The notes below the pieces were generated by a model that worked only from the letters and a program-made list of their open reading frames with translations, made no database searches and had not been told where the DNA came from. From positions 1 through 64,000 of the forward strand of contig NZ_QWBW01000014.1 of the NCBI RefSeq assembly GCF_004117855.1: 64,000 nt of DNA, written 5' to 3'. The position numbers and the translations under genes are program-made. Positions 1 through 7,730 of this stretch are shown here, one piece after another; positions within the stretch are counted from its first letter, which is position 1, and each line of letters begins with the position of its first letter. This DNA is from Modicisalibacter coralii. GTDB lineage: Bacteria > Pseudomonadota > Gammaproteobacteria > Pseudomonadales > Halomonadaceae.

Positions 1-1
1 G

Positions 2-772
2 CGTATTCACGATTTCGGCGGCGGGCTCGACCCGTTCCTGATGCTCGACGAGCTGGGCTCCGACCAGCCGGACGACTACATCGGCGGCTTTCCGCCGCAC
101 CCGCATCGCGGCATCGAGACCTTGACCTATGTTATCCACGGCGGGCTCACTCATGAGGATCACCTCGGTCATCGCAGCACCATCGGCGCCGGCGACGCCC
201 AGTGGATGCACACCGGACACGGCATCATCCATTCGGAGATGCCCTTGACCGACAGCCAGGGGCTGCACGCCTTTCAGCTGTGGATCAACCTGCCGGCGCG
301 CGACAAGCTGAGCCCGGCGACCTACCGTGACATCCGTCACGCCCAGATGCCGCGCCTAGAGACGCAAGGCGCCGCCCTGATGGCCCTGGGCGGCGACTGG
401 AGGACGTCCTCACAGCGAATCAGCGGCCCGCTGGACGCCCTGGCCGGGGAGTCGGGCATCGCCCATGTCGCCCTCGAGCCCGGCGCCTCGCTGACCCTCG
501 AGACGGCCGCTCCCACGCTGCTGGTCTACGTCTTCGAGGGCGAGATGCAGGTGGCGGACAGCCCCATCGGCAGCCAGCGTCTGGCGCGGTTGAGCGGCGG
601 CGACACGCTGACCCTGGACAGCCGCCACGGCGGCCAGGCGCTGCTGCTGGCCGGCCACCCCCATCACGAGCCGATCGCGCACTACGGGCCCTTCGTGATG
701 AATCATCGCGAGGAGCTCGACCAGGCGCTTCGCGACTATCGGGATGGCACATTCGCCGAAAAGGCGCATTGA
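2..772 (+). CDS. Pirin family bicupin protein (5' end missing)
   Basis: The reading frame is open from base 2, so the gene starts before the window; the first residues read RIHDFGGGLDPFLMLDE. The N-terminal cupin carries the pirin signature of closely spaced histidines (PPHPHRGIET, then HEDHLGH, then MHTGHGIIHSE), which in pirins bind a single metal. A second, less conserved cupin fold occupies the C-terminal half, as in the whole family. Bacterial pirins are proposed redox-sensitive regulators or quercetin 2,3-dioxygenases; the substrate cannot be told from sequence. The methionine at base 41 is internal, because pirin homology runs upstream of it. No operon partner is visible on the right. 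Confidence 0.9.
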   Translation, partial: RIHDFGGGLDPFLMLDELGSDQPDDYIGGFPPHPHRGIETLTYVIHGGLTHEDHLGHRSTIGAGDAQWMHTGHGIIHSEMPLTDSQGLHAFQLWINLPARDKLSPATYRDIRHAQMPRLETQGAALMALGGDWRTSSQRISGPLDALAGESGIAHVALEPGASLTLETAAPTLLVYVFEGEMQVADSPIGSQRLARLSGGDTLTLDSRHGGQALLLAGHPHHEPIAHYGPFVMNHREELDQALRDYRDGTFAEKAH

Positions 773-831
773 CGAACGGCGTTCGTCTTGTACAGTAAGG
801 GCAAAGGGATTTGCCGCAACCCATCAGTCAC

Positions 832-860
832 AGGGAGTGACAATGAGTAACCTCATGTAG
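832..860 (+). other. Five-codon mini-ORF with strong ribosome binding site
   Basis: An AGGGAG ribosome binding site (832-837) lies five bases before an ATG at 843 that opens a five-codon frame (Met-Ser-Asn-Leu-Met, stop at 858-860). It lies in the leader of the downstream M23 peptidase gene, just ahead of a perfect 24-bp palindrome. It could be a regulatory leader peptide or chance; the ribosome site is better than that of any start of the peptidase gene itself. Confidence 0.35.
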
Positions 861-879
861 CCGTTGGTGGTCAGTTTAA

Positions 880-903
880 TACCCTGTATGGCCATACAGG
901 GTA
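880..903. repeat. Perfect 24-bp palindrome in the mepM leader
   Basis: The arm TACCCTGTATGG at 880-891 is followed immediately by its exact reverse complement at 892-903. A second small hairpin (ATGCC-GTAG-GGCAT, 907-920) follows. There is no T-run, so a simple intrinsic terminator is unlikely. A dimeric-regulator operator or an RNA stem controlling the endopeptidase gene fits better. Confidence 0.5.
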
Positions 904-953
904 GGCATGCCGTAGGGCATGGGTTAAGGTGCATTCGGTTTCTGTCAATCGTC

Positions 954-2690
954 ATGCACCCGAGCCCTTTTTATATGTTGCGAATCCTTCATTCGCTGCC
1001 CCGCACGCACAAGTTGCTGCTTATTCCCGTTGCCACCATGGTCACCGTGCTGGGCACGCACAAGATTCTTGCCGCATTCGATGACACCGGAAATACCGAG
1101 GCCTCCCGTCAAGTCAATCTGGCCGTCGGCATCCCCGCGTCGAGTGACACTTCTGATTCCGTGAACAGCGTGGCGACGGTTTCCGCCACCGAAACGCCAC
1201 CGATCGCCGCGCTGCAGCCGGCCGCAGCGAATTCCCCCGACGACGAGATCCCGCTGGCCGACCTGGCCCCCCAGGGCATCGTCGACATCGATTTCATCCA
1301 GCAGGCACATGCCGCCCAGTTGTCACCGGCAGCCGACCCGCTACCGCTGCAGCCGGCCGGCAGTTCCGACGTGGCCCGGGCCGATACCATCGCCTCCCCG
1401 GCGTCCATCGGCAACGACGTGCTGCAAGTCGCCCTGCAACTGGCCCGCAGCACACCCACCGACATGGACGGCAGTGACCAGGACGTCTTCTCCTCCGACC
1501 CGCTGGTGCTGGACGATGGCGATGTGGACCTGGCCAACGAGCTGGCCGCCAAGGAAGTCTTCGTTCCCCAGTGGGAAACCTACACCGTCCAGCCCGGCGA
1601 TACCTTTGCGGTGATGGCCCAGCGCACCTTCGGCCTGGGCTACAGCGAGGTCATCGGCCTGCTCGACGAGCTGCCCGACAAGCAGGTCCTGACGCGCTGG
1701 CGGGTCGGCGACAACCTCGACTTCAAGCTCGACGAGAACGGCCACCTGCTGGCCCTGCGCGTGATGAAGAACGCCCGCGAGGGCTACCTGATCGAGCGTG
1801 ACGGCGGCGACGCGCCGTTCGACGTCGCCACCGTCGAGAAGGCCACCGAAGCCACCCAGCGGCTGTTCGCCGGTACCGTGAGCGGCAGCTTCGCCGGCTC
1901 CGCGGAGGCCACCGGGCTGTCGAACGGCGACGTCGCCGATCTGACCAATCTGCTGGCCAAGAAGATCAACTTCCGCCGCGACGCCCGTCGCGGCGATCAT
2001 TTCCAGGTACTGGTCGAATCCGACATGGTCGACGGCCAGGCCATGGACTCGCGCATCCTCGCCGCCCATTACGAGGGCCAGCGTACCGACCTCACGGTGG
2101 TCCGCAACGACGACGACGATCGTTTCTATACCCCGGACGGCCACAGCCTCGACCCGGCCTTCGACCGCTACCCCTTCAACGGGCATTATCGGATCAGTTC
2201 CTCCTTCAACCTGCGTCGCGTCAACCCGGTGACCGGGCGCGTCTCGCCCCACTACGGCACCGACTTCGCCATGCCCCGGGGCACGCCCGTGCGCGCGCCG
2301 GCCGACGGCCGCGTGGTCAAGGCCGCCTATCAGCGCGGCGGCGCCGGCAACTACCTGGTGATTCGTCAGGACAACGGCTACAAGACCCGCTACATGCACC
2401 TCTCCAAGACCCTGGTCAAGGAGGGGCAGCGCGTCCACATGGGCGAGAAGATCGCCCTGTCGGGCAACACCGGGCGCAGTACCGGGCCCCACCTGCACTA
2501 CGAGATCATCGTCAACAATCGCCCGGTGGATGCCATGCGCGTCAAGCTGCCCGAGAGCAAGAACCTGTCCGGCAAGGCGCTCGCGGCGTTCAAGAAGCAG
2601 TCCAAGGAGCTGCTGGCCAAGCTCGAGGATCGCGAGAACGGCCAGCTGGCGAAGGTATCCCCGTCGAAGCAACGCCCCGACGATATCTAA
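954..2690 (+). CDS. mepM: M23 family murein DD-endopeptidase (MepM/YebA type)
   Basis: A periplasmic, membrane-anchored peptidoglycan endopeptidase that would cleave cross-links to allow wall expansion. The N-terminus has a basic stretch and hydrophobic anchor (about residues 18-40), then a low-complexity linker. An OapA/LysM-like domain follows near residue 207 (YTVQPGDTF), then the Csd3/YebA middle domain. The zinc peptidase domain starts near 433 (HYGTDFAMPRG) and carries the second signature GPHLHYE near 510; both zinc-binding motifs are intact. Length (578 aa with this start) is somewhat above E. coli MepM. The start is uncertain: 954 (MHPSP) and 975 (MLRIL) both have weak ribosome sites, and the frame is open to a TTG at 864. 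In E. coli, yebA adjoins the zinc uptake genes; here it does not. Confidence 0.85.
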   Translation: MHPSPFYMLRILHSLPRTHKLLLIPVATMVTVLGTHKILAAFDDTGNTEASRQVNLAVGIPASSDTSDSVNSVATVSATETPPIAALQPAAANSPDDEIPLADLAPQGIVDIDFIQQAHAAQLSPAADPLPLQPAGSSDVARADTIASPASIGNDVLQVALQLARSTPTDMDGSDQDVFSSDPLVLDDGDVDLANELAAKEVFVPQWETYTVQPGDTFAVMAQRTFGLGYSEVIGLLDELPDKQVLTRWRVGDNLDFKLDENGHLLALRVMKNAREGYLIERDGGDAPFDVATVEKATEATQRLFAGTVSGSFAGSAEATGLSNGDVADLTNLLAKKINFRRDARRGDHFQVLVESDMVDGQAMDSRILAAHYEGQRTDLTVVRNDDDDRFYTPDGHSLDPAFDRYPFNGHYRISSSFNLRRVNPVTGRVSPHYGTDFAMPRGTPVRAPADGRVVKAAYQRGGAGNYLVIRQDNGYKTRYMHLSKTLVKEGQRVHMGEKIALSGNTGRSTGPHLHYEIIVNNRPVDAMRVKLPESKNLSGKALAAFKKQSKELLAKLEDRENGQLAKVSPSKQRPDDI

Positions 2691-2713
2691 CCCCACGCTT
2701 CGGGATGACCAGC

Positions 2714-2747
2714 ACGACGAGGCCCCGCCATGGCGGGGCCTCGTCGT
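2714..2747. terminator. Bidirectional hairpin terminator, mepM/nasS
   Basis: Sixteen-base perfect arms (ACGACGAGGCCCCGCC and its complement) flank a central AT between two convergent genes. There is no strong T-run on either side, but position and stem strength support a shared terminator. Confidence 0.75.
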
Positions 2748-2771
2748 CTCTGCCGCTACGCCCCCCTGCAA

Positions 2772-3986
2772 TCAGGCGGTGAACACCTCACCGTCGATGA
2801 AGCGGTCCGCCGCCATGGCGATATCGCCACGACTGCCCGGGAGCGTCCAGGGCCCGGCGTGAGCGCCCTCGCCACCCGGTTTGACATCGCTGAGCGGGCA
2901 CGACAACTCCAGTTCATCCGCCGCCTGGCGGTACAGGTCGGGACGCACACAGCGCGCGAGGGCTGCCTCCAGATCGAGCGACGCGTCCAGGTGACCCCAG
3001 CGCTGCATCTGAGCGGCATACCAGCGGGTCTGCGAGCGCCATGGAAAGTTGGCGGCGTGGCGGTGAAAGAGCGTCATGCCCGACGACGAGGCCGTCTGCG
3101 TCGGCAGTCGCAAGCCCTCCTCGACCACCAGCGGCGAGACGTCCAGATAACCGCCCATGCACAGCCGTCGCGCGGCCCGCTCGCGGTGCGCCGGCGTATC
3201 ATCGAGCCAGGCACAGGCCGCGAGCAGGGCCCGCAGCAGAGCGCGATGCGTCGCCGGGTAGCGGTCGGCCCAGGCCTCCCGCACACCGAGCACCTTCTCC
3301 GGACTGGCACCCCAGATGGCGAAGCTGTCGCACAGCACCACCCCCGAGCCGCGACTGACCGCCAGGCGGTTCCAGGGCTCGCCGACGCAGTAGCCGTCCA
3401 GGCGGCCCGCCTCGAGTTGACTGACCATCTGGGGCGGCGGTACCACCCGCAGATCGAGATCGCGATCGGGGTCGATGCCGCCGGCGGCCAGCCAGTAGCG
3501 CAGCAGATAGCGATGCGACGAGAACGGGTAGACGTTGGCGAAGCGCAACGGTGCCTCGCCGGCCCGTTGGCGCGCCGCGACCACCCGCGCCAGGGCCCGG
3601 GCCTGTTCGAGTGGCACGTCGAGCCCGTGCGGCGCCACGTCGAGCAGGCGCGCATGGAGTTCGGGCGAGACGGTAATGGCGTTGCCACCGAGGTTGAGCG
3701 TCAACGCCGAGAGCACCGGGGTCGGCCGGCCATCCAGCCCCAGCGTGGACGCCAGCGGCATCAACGCCAGCATCTGGGCAGCGTCGAGCAGTCCCAGTTG
3801 CAGGCCGTCGCGCAGACTCGCCCAGGACGACTCGACGACGAGCGTCACCTCGAGCCCCTGCTCGGCGAAAAAGCCCTCCTCGAGTGCCACCACCAGCGGC
3901 GCGACATCGTTGAGCGGCAACATGCCCAGCGTGACTTGCCGCCGCTCGGGCGCAGTGAACGGGCCATCGGCCGGGATCGCGTTCAT
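2772..3986 (-). CDS. nasS: NasS-like nitrate-sensing binding protein
   Basis: A 404-residue protein of the NrtA/CmpA periplasmic-binding-protein family (start TLGMLPLNDVAPLVVALEEG), but without a signal peptide, so it acts in the cytoplasm. That is the hallmark of NasS. In known NasST systems NasS holds the antiterminator NasT inactive and releases it when nitrate or nitrite binds. It is encoded nine bases downstream of nasT on the same strand, so the two form an operon in the order nasT-nasS. The divergent gene is a nitrate transporter, matching the expected target. No NrtB/NrtC permease or ATPase is nearby, which argues against a transport role. Confidence 0.85.
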   Translation of the reverse strand: MNAIPADGPFTAPERRQVTLGMLPLNDVAPLVVALEEGFFAEQGLEVTLVVESSWASLRDGLQLGLLDAAQMLALMPLASTLGLDGRPTPVLSALTLNLGGNAITVSPELHARLLDVAPHGLDVPLEQARALARVVAARQRAGEAPLRFANVYPFSSHRYLLRYWLAAGGIDPDRDLDLRVVPPPQMVSQLEAGRLDGYCVGEPWNRLAVSRGSGVVLCDSFAIWGASPEKVLGVREAWADRYPATHRALLRALLAACAWLDDTPAHRERAARRLCMGGYLDVSPLVVEEGLRLPTQTASSSGMTLFHRHAANFPWRSQTRWYAAQMQRWGHLDASLDLEAALARCVRPDLYRQAADELELSCPLSDVKPGGEGAHAGPWTLPGSRGDIAMAADRFIDGEVFTA

Positions 3987-3995
3987 GCCTGTCTC

Positions 3996-4577
3996 CTATG
4001 ATGATTGCCTGCCGGTCGCGGCGAGCAGTTCCCGGGCAAGTTCGTGAAGGGTCATGCGCCGGTTCATGGCCGTCTTGCGCAGATACTGGTAGGCGGCTTC
4101 CTCGCCGATGCCACGGGTTTCCATGATCAGACTCTTGGCCCGGTCGATCGTCCGCCGCTGAGTCAGGGTTTCCTGGGTACGGCTCAATTCGCCCTTGAGC
4201 GCGCGATGCGACTCGAAGCTGGCGATCGCCACGTTGACCATCGAGCGCACCAGCGCCGGCATCACGCTGTCGACGACATAGGCGCTGACCCCGGCCCGGG
4301 CGGCCTGTTGGGTGAGTTCCGGCGTTTCTTCCTCGGCCAGCATGATCATCGGCTTGGGATAGCGCTTGCCGAGCTGGCCCAGGTGCTCGAGGGTATCGCG
4401 CCCGGGCAGTGCCGCGTCGACGATCACCGCGTCCGGCTGCGTGCGCGCCATGGTCGCATAGAGATCGTCCTGCTCGTCGACGATGGTCACCACCTCGAAC
4501 CCTGCCTCGGCCAGCGCCCGATCGAGCTCCCGGGACCGCTCGGCCTTGGCATCCACGATCAGAATCCTGATTGTCAT
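3996..4577 (-). CDS. nasT: NasT, ANTAR-domain antiterminator for nitrate assimilation
   Basis: A 193-residue response-regulator-like protein. The receiver-like domain is at about residues 1-125, with an aspartate at about position 54 (VIVDAALPG). An ANTAR RNA-binding domain is at about 138-186 (RRTIDRAKSLIMETRGIGEEAA...). ANTAR proteins bind paired hexaloop hairpins in nascent leader RNA and prevent termination; NasT is released for this by NasS. The start at 4577 has a strong ribosome site (GAGGAAGGGGG) seven bases upstream, so the longer open frame upstream is not used. It forms an operon with nasS. The predicted RNA target lies in the divergent leader at about 4850-4894. Confidence 0.92.
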   Translation of the reverse strand: MTIRILIVDAKAERSRELDRALAEAGFEVVTIVDEQDDLYATMARTQPDAVIVDAALPGRDTLEHLGQLGKRYPKPMIMLAEEETPELTQQAARAGVSAYVVDSVMPALVRSMVNVAIASFESHRALKGELSRTQETLTQRRTIDRAKSLIMETRGIGEEAAYQYLRKTAMNRRMTLHELARELLAATGRQSS

Positions 4578-4797
4578 GCCCCCTTCCTCTGCTATGGATG
4601 CCTGCTTCCTCCGTCCATGCAGTAATCGCGCCAGCATGGCACCGCCCCAACGGGGCGTGTTATCGGCGCCGGGATCTCCTCCGGGTGCATCGTTCGGGTG
4701 CACGTCCAGGCCCAGGTGCCCCAAAGCGGCGCTCCGCGACACCGGCGAGGGCCGCCTCAGATGACCCAAGCGCTTGAAATATCGCACCTCGCATCGA

Positions 4798-4814
4798 TTG
4801 GCACGGCTTCTGCA
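4798..4814 (+). promoter_or_regulatory. Sigma-54 (-24/-12) promoter of the nitrate transporter gene
   Basis: TTGGCACG at 4798-4805, then four bases, then CTGCA at 4810-4814, with GG (4800-4801) and GC (4812-4813) exactly 12 bases apart. This matches the RpoN consensus TGGCACG-N4-TTGCA with one mismatch. Transcription should begin near 4825, giving a leader of about 110 bases before nasA. NtrC-type nitrogen control is expected from the family. The rest of the 359-bp gap (4578-4936) holds a six-bp GC hairpin at 4643-4657 upstream of nasT and no other gene. Confidence 0.75.
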
Positions 4815-4849
4815 TCGGGGCTTGGCAGACTGACGTGGACCAGGCTTGC

Positions 4850-4894
4850 CTCGCGAGTACGAGTGCGTCGAACCCGGACCTTCAACGGCGAAGG
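4850..4894 (+). ncRNA. ANTAR-type leader RNA (NasT target), two hexaloop hairpins
   Basis: The second hairpin (4879-4894) is CCTTC-AACGGC-GAAGG: a five-bp stem closing a six-base loop with A at loop position 1 and G at position 4, the diagnostic ANTAR pattern. An A-C mismatch and two more GC pairs extend it. A first hairpin (4850-4863) is CTCG-CGAGTA-CGAG, also a hexaloop with G at position 4 but C at position 1. The pair lies between the sigma-54 promoter and nasA, opposite nasT. A long-range six-bp pairing (TCGAAC 4868-4873 with GTTCGA 4908-4913) could enclose the second hairpin as the alternative structure. No T-run terminator is visible. Confidence 0.65.
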
Positions 4895-4936
4895 CCCACG
4901 ACTCCGTGTTCGAAACCACTCGATGAGGACTGTCCC

Positions 4937-6289
4937 ATGGACATTCGCAACAAGGCCAACAGGATCCGCCTGTTCAGTCTCAAGACCCCGCAAATGCGCG
5001 CCTTCCACCTCTCCTGGTTCGCCTTCCACATCTGCTTCTTCGGCTGGTTCGGCATCGCCCCGCTGATGGCGGTGGTGCGCGACGATCTCGGCCTGACCAA
5101 GACCCAGATCGGCAATACCATCATCGCCTCGGTGGCGATCACCGTCATCGTGCGCCTGGCGATCGGCGTACTCTGCGACAAGATCGGCCCGCGCAAGGCC
5201 TACACCTGGCTGCTGTGCCTGGGCTCGCTGCCGGTGATGCTGATCGGTCTCGCCGACAGCTTCGAGAGCTTCTTCCTTGCCCGCCTGGCGATCGGCGCGA
5301 TCGGCGCCTCGTTCGTGATCACCCAGTACCACACCTCGGTGATGTTCGGCCCCAACGTGGTGGGCACCGCCAACGCCACCACCGCCGGCTGGGGCAACCT
5401 GGGCGGGGGCACGACCCAGATCGTCATGCCACTGATCTTCGCCGCGGTGATGATGCTGGGCGTCGAGGAGACCCTGGGCTGGCGCCTGGCGATGGTCGTG
5501 CCGGGCATCGTGCTGTTCCTGACCGGCATCGCTTACTACCACTTCACCCAGGACGCCCCGGACGGCAACTTCAGCGAGCTGCGTGAACGCGGCGAACTGC
5601 CGCGCAGCGAACGCGAATACAGCATGCGCAGCACCTTCGGCGCCGCCGCCAGGGATGTCCGAGTCTGGGCCCTGTTCGTGGTCTACGCGGCCTGCTTCGG
5701 GGTCGAACTGACCATCAACAACATCGCCGCCATCTACTTCTTCGACAATTTCGAACTCGACCTGGCCACCGCCGGCCTGATCGCCGGCCTGTTCGGCCTG
5801 ATGAACCTGTTCGCGCGGACGCTGGGCGGGGTGTTCTCGGATCTGTTCGCCCGCAATGGCGGCCTCAAGGGACGCGTGCGCTGGCTGTTCATCGCGATGT
5901 TCTTCGAAGGCATCGCGCTGATGGGCTTCGCCCAGATGGAGACCCTCGCCGTGGCCATCGGCATCATGCTGGTGTTCAGCCTCTTCACCCAGATGGCCGA
6001 AGGTGCCACCTTCGGGGTCGTGCCCTTCATCAACAAGAAGGCGCTGGGAGCGGTGGCCGGCATCGTCGGTGCGGGCGGCAACGCCGGGGCGGTGGCCGCC
6101 GGCTTCCTGTTCCGCGCCGAGACGCTGACCTACCAGCAGGGCCTGCTCTACCTGGGCATGGCGGTGATGGTTGCCGCCTTCTTCACCTTCCTGGTGCGCT
6201 TCTCACCGCAGGTGCTGGCCGAGGAAGACGCGGCCTACCGCGCGGCCGCCGACGGCGAGGCCGCCCCCGGCGCGTTGTCACTGCGCTGA
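4937..6289 (+). CDS. nasA: Nitrate/nitrite transporter, MFS NNP family
   Basis: A 450-residue integral membrane protein with 12 predicted transmembrane helices and NNP-family glycine-rich signatures (GWGNLGGGTTQ near residue 150 and GAGGNAGAVAAG near 375) that line the nitrate path in NarK/NasA. It would import nitrate for assimilation, given control by NasST and a sigma-54 promoter. The start at 4937 opens MDIRNKANRIRLFSLK; the frame extends upstream to 4835 but that part is non-conserved and contains the leader RNA. No nitrate or nitrite reductase gene follows here, so the transporter is separated from its enzymes on this side. Confidence 0.9.
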   Translation: MDIRNKANRIRLFSLKTPQMRAFHLSWFAFHICFFGWFGIAPLMAVVRDDLGLTKTQIGNTIIASVAITVIVRLAIGVLCDKIGPRKAYTWLLCLGSLPVMLIGLADSFESFFLARLAIGAIGASFVITQYHTSVMFGPNVVGTANATTAGWGNLGGGTTQIVMPLIFAAVMMLGVEETLGWRLAMVVPGIVLFLTGIAYYHFTQDAPDGNFSELRERGELPRSEREYSMRSTFGAAARDVRVWALFVVYAACFGVELTINNIAAIYFFDNFELDLATAGLIAGLFGLMNLFARTLGGVFSDLFARNGGLKGRVRWLFIAMFFEGIALMGFAQMETLAVAIGIMLVFSLFTQMAEGATFGVVPFINKKALGAVAGIVGAGGNAGAVAAGFLFRAETLTYQQGLLYLGMAVMVAAFFTFLVRFSPQVLAEEDAAYRAAADGEAAPGALSLR

Positions 6290-6366
6290 ATTCCCGATCC
6301 TGCCACGCCGGCCCGCTACGCAACGCTGCTCCACCTGCAGGCGGCGGGCTATCGGTGACGCTGCGA

Positions 6367-6399
6367 CGCCGACGCCCGGCACGTGACCTGGCGTCGGCG
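6367..6399 (+). terminator. Hairpin after nasA
   Basis: Ten-bp arms CGCCGACGCC (6367-6376) and GGCGTCGGCG (6390-6399) with a 13-base loop, 78 bases after the nasA stop. There is no T-run, so it is a possible rather than certain terminator. Confidence 0.45.
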
Positions 6400-6564
6400 A
6401 ATCGAGGTGGTCAAAAAGTACTAGACCTTTGATGCATTTACAGATTTCTCCTCATCTCGCCCAATCGAAAGCACGGCGCACGGTTTCCGGCTTCCCGCCA
6501 TGCTCGGCCGCGCCGCCGTCATAAAACGATAAAACGCGATTCGCGACGCAGGAGTAGTCCTTCA

Positions 6565-7587
6565 ATGAACAGAATCTGGATCAAAACCCTGGCATCCTGC
6601 GGGGCGCTGAGTGCCGCACTACTCGCCTCGCCCGCCCTTGCCAAGAACGTCAGCGCTTGTCTGATCACCAAGACGGATACCAACCCCTACTTCGTGACCA
6701 TGAAGAAGGGCGCCGAACAGACGGCGAAAAAACTGGGAGTCGATCTGACAACCTATGCCGGCACATACGACGGCGACAACCAGAGCCAGGTCGCCGCCAT
6801 CGCATCCTGCATCGACGAGGGCGTCGACGGCATTCTGATCACCCCGTCCGATACCAAGGCGATCTTTCCGTCGATCGGCAAAGCGCGTCAGGCCGGGATC
6901 ATGGTCATCGCGCTCGATACCAAGCTGCAACCGGCCAGCGCGGCCGATGCGACCTTCGCCACCGACAACGTCCAGGCCGGCAAGCTGATCGGCGAATGGG
7001 CCAGGAAACGCGTGGACGACGAGAAAGCCCGTATCGCCTTTCTGGATCTGGCCGTCAGCCAGCCGTCGGTGGGCGTGCAGCGCGACCAGGGCTTCATGCA
7101 GGGCTTCGGCATCGACGTCAAGGACCCGAACAAATGGGGTGACGAAACCGATCCGCGCATCGTCGGCCACGACGTGAGCTACGGCGCCGAGGATCGCGGG
7201 CGCAAGGCCATGGAAAACCTGCTGAAGAAGGACTCGAGCATCAATCTGGTCTATACCATCAACGAACCCGCCGCCGCCGGGGCCTATCAGGCACTCGAGG
7301 CGGCCGGCCTGGAGGATCAGGCCACCATCGTGTCCATCGATGGCGGTTGCCCGGGCGTGAAGAACGTTCAGGAAGGCGTCATCGGCGCCACGGCGCAGCA
7401 GTACCCGCTGCTCATGGCCTCGAAGGGCATCGAAGCGGTCAAGACCTATGTCGAGACCGGCGAGAAACCCCAGAACAGTCCAGGGCTGGACTTCATCAAC
7501 ACCGGCGTCAACCTGGTCACCGACCACCCCGTCGAGGGCGTCGACTCCATCAGTATCGAGGAGGGTCTCGAACGCTGCTGGGGCTGA
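6565..7587 (+). CDS. Sugar-type ABC transporter substrate-binding protein (orphan)
   Basis: A 340-residue periplasmic protein with a clear signal peptide (cleavage after ...SPALA at about residue 26) and a type I periplasmic-binding fold of the RbsB/FrcB family. Motifs seen include [13 protein letters not shown] near the N-terminus, [20 protein letters not shown] and [17 protein letters not shown]. The closest type by eye is the FrcB fructose/mannitol group, but the ligand is not certain. No ATPase or permease gene is next to it: nasA lies upstream and a convergent NCS1 permease downstream. It must either serve a remote ABC transporter or act as a sensor. A strong terminator follows at 7682. 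Confidence 0.85.
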   Translation: MNRIWIKTLASCGALSAALLASPALAKNVSACLITKTDTNPYFVTMKKGAEQTAKKLGVDLTTYAGTYDGDNQSQVAAIASCIDEGVDGILITPSDTKAIFPSIGKARQAGIMVIALDTKLQPASAADATFATDNVQAGKLIGEWARKRVDDEKARIAFLDLAVSQPSVGVQRDQGFMQGFGIDVKDPNKWGDETDPRIVGHDVSYGAEDRGRKAMENLLKKDSSINLVYTINEPAAAGAYQALEAAGLEDQATIVSIDGGCPGVKNVQEGVIGATAQQYPLLMASKGIEAVKTYVETGEKPQNSPGLDFINTGVNLVTDHPVEGVDSISIEEGLERCWG

Positions 7588-7681
7588 ACGCCTCGCTCGG
7601 ACAGAGGATTTTCCCGCCCCTGTCCCGGGAACAGACGCCCGTCACATGCGCCGTCACGGATATCGACCGTAACCCGCAAGG

Positions 7682-7708
7682 CAACGCCCGGCTCAGTGCC
7701 GGGCGTTG
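7682..7708. terminator. Bidirectional terminator between binding protein and NCS1 gene
   Basis: Perfect 11-bp arms CAACGCCCGGC and GCCGGGCGTTG with loop TCAGT, followed by GCGCTTTTAC on the + strand. It serves the two convergent genes. Confidence 0.85.
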
Positions 7709-7730
7709 GCGCTTTTACACATCGAAGAGG

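Noticed and set aside
2714-2747. Long perfect palindrome as insertion-sequence end or protein operator
   Set aside because: It lies between two convergent genes like the other hairpins in the window and is best read as a shared terminator.
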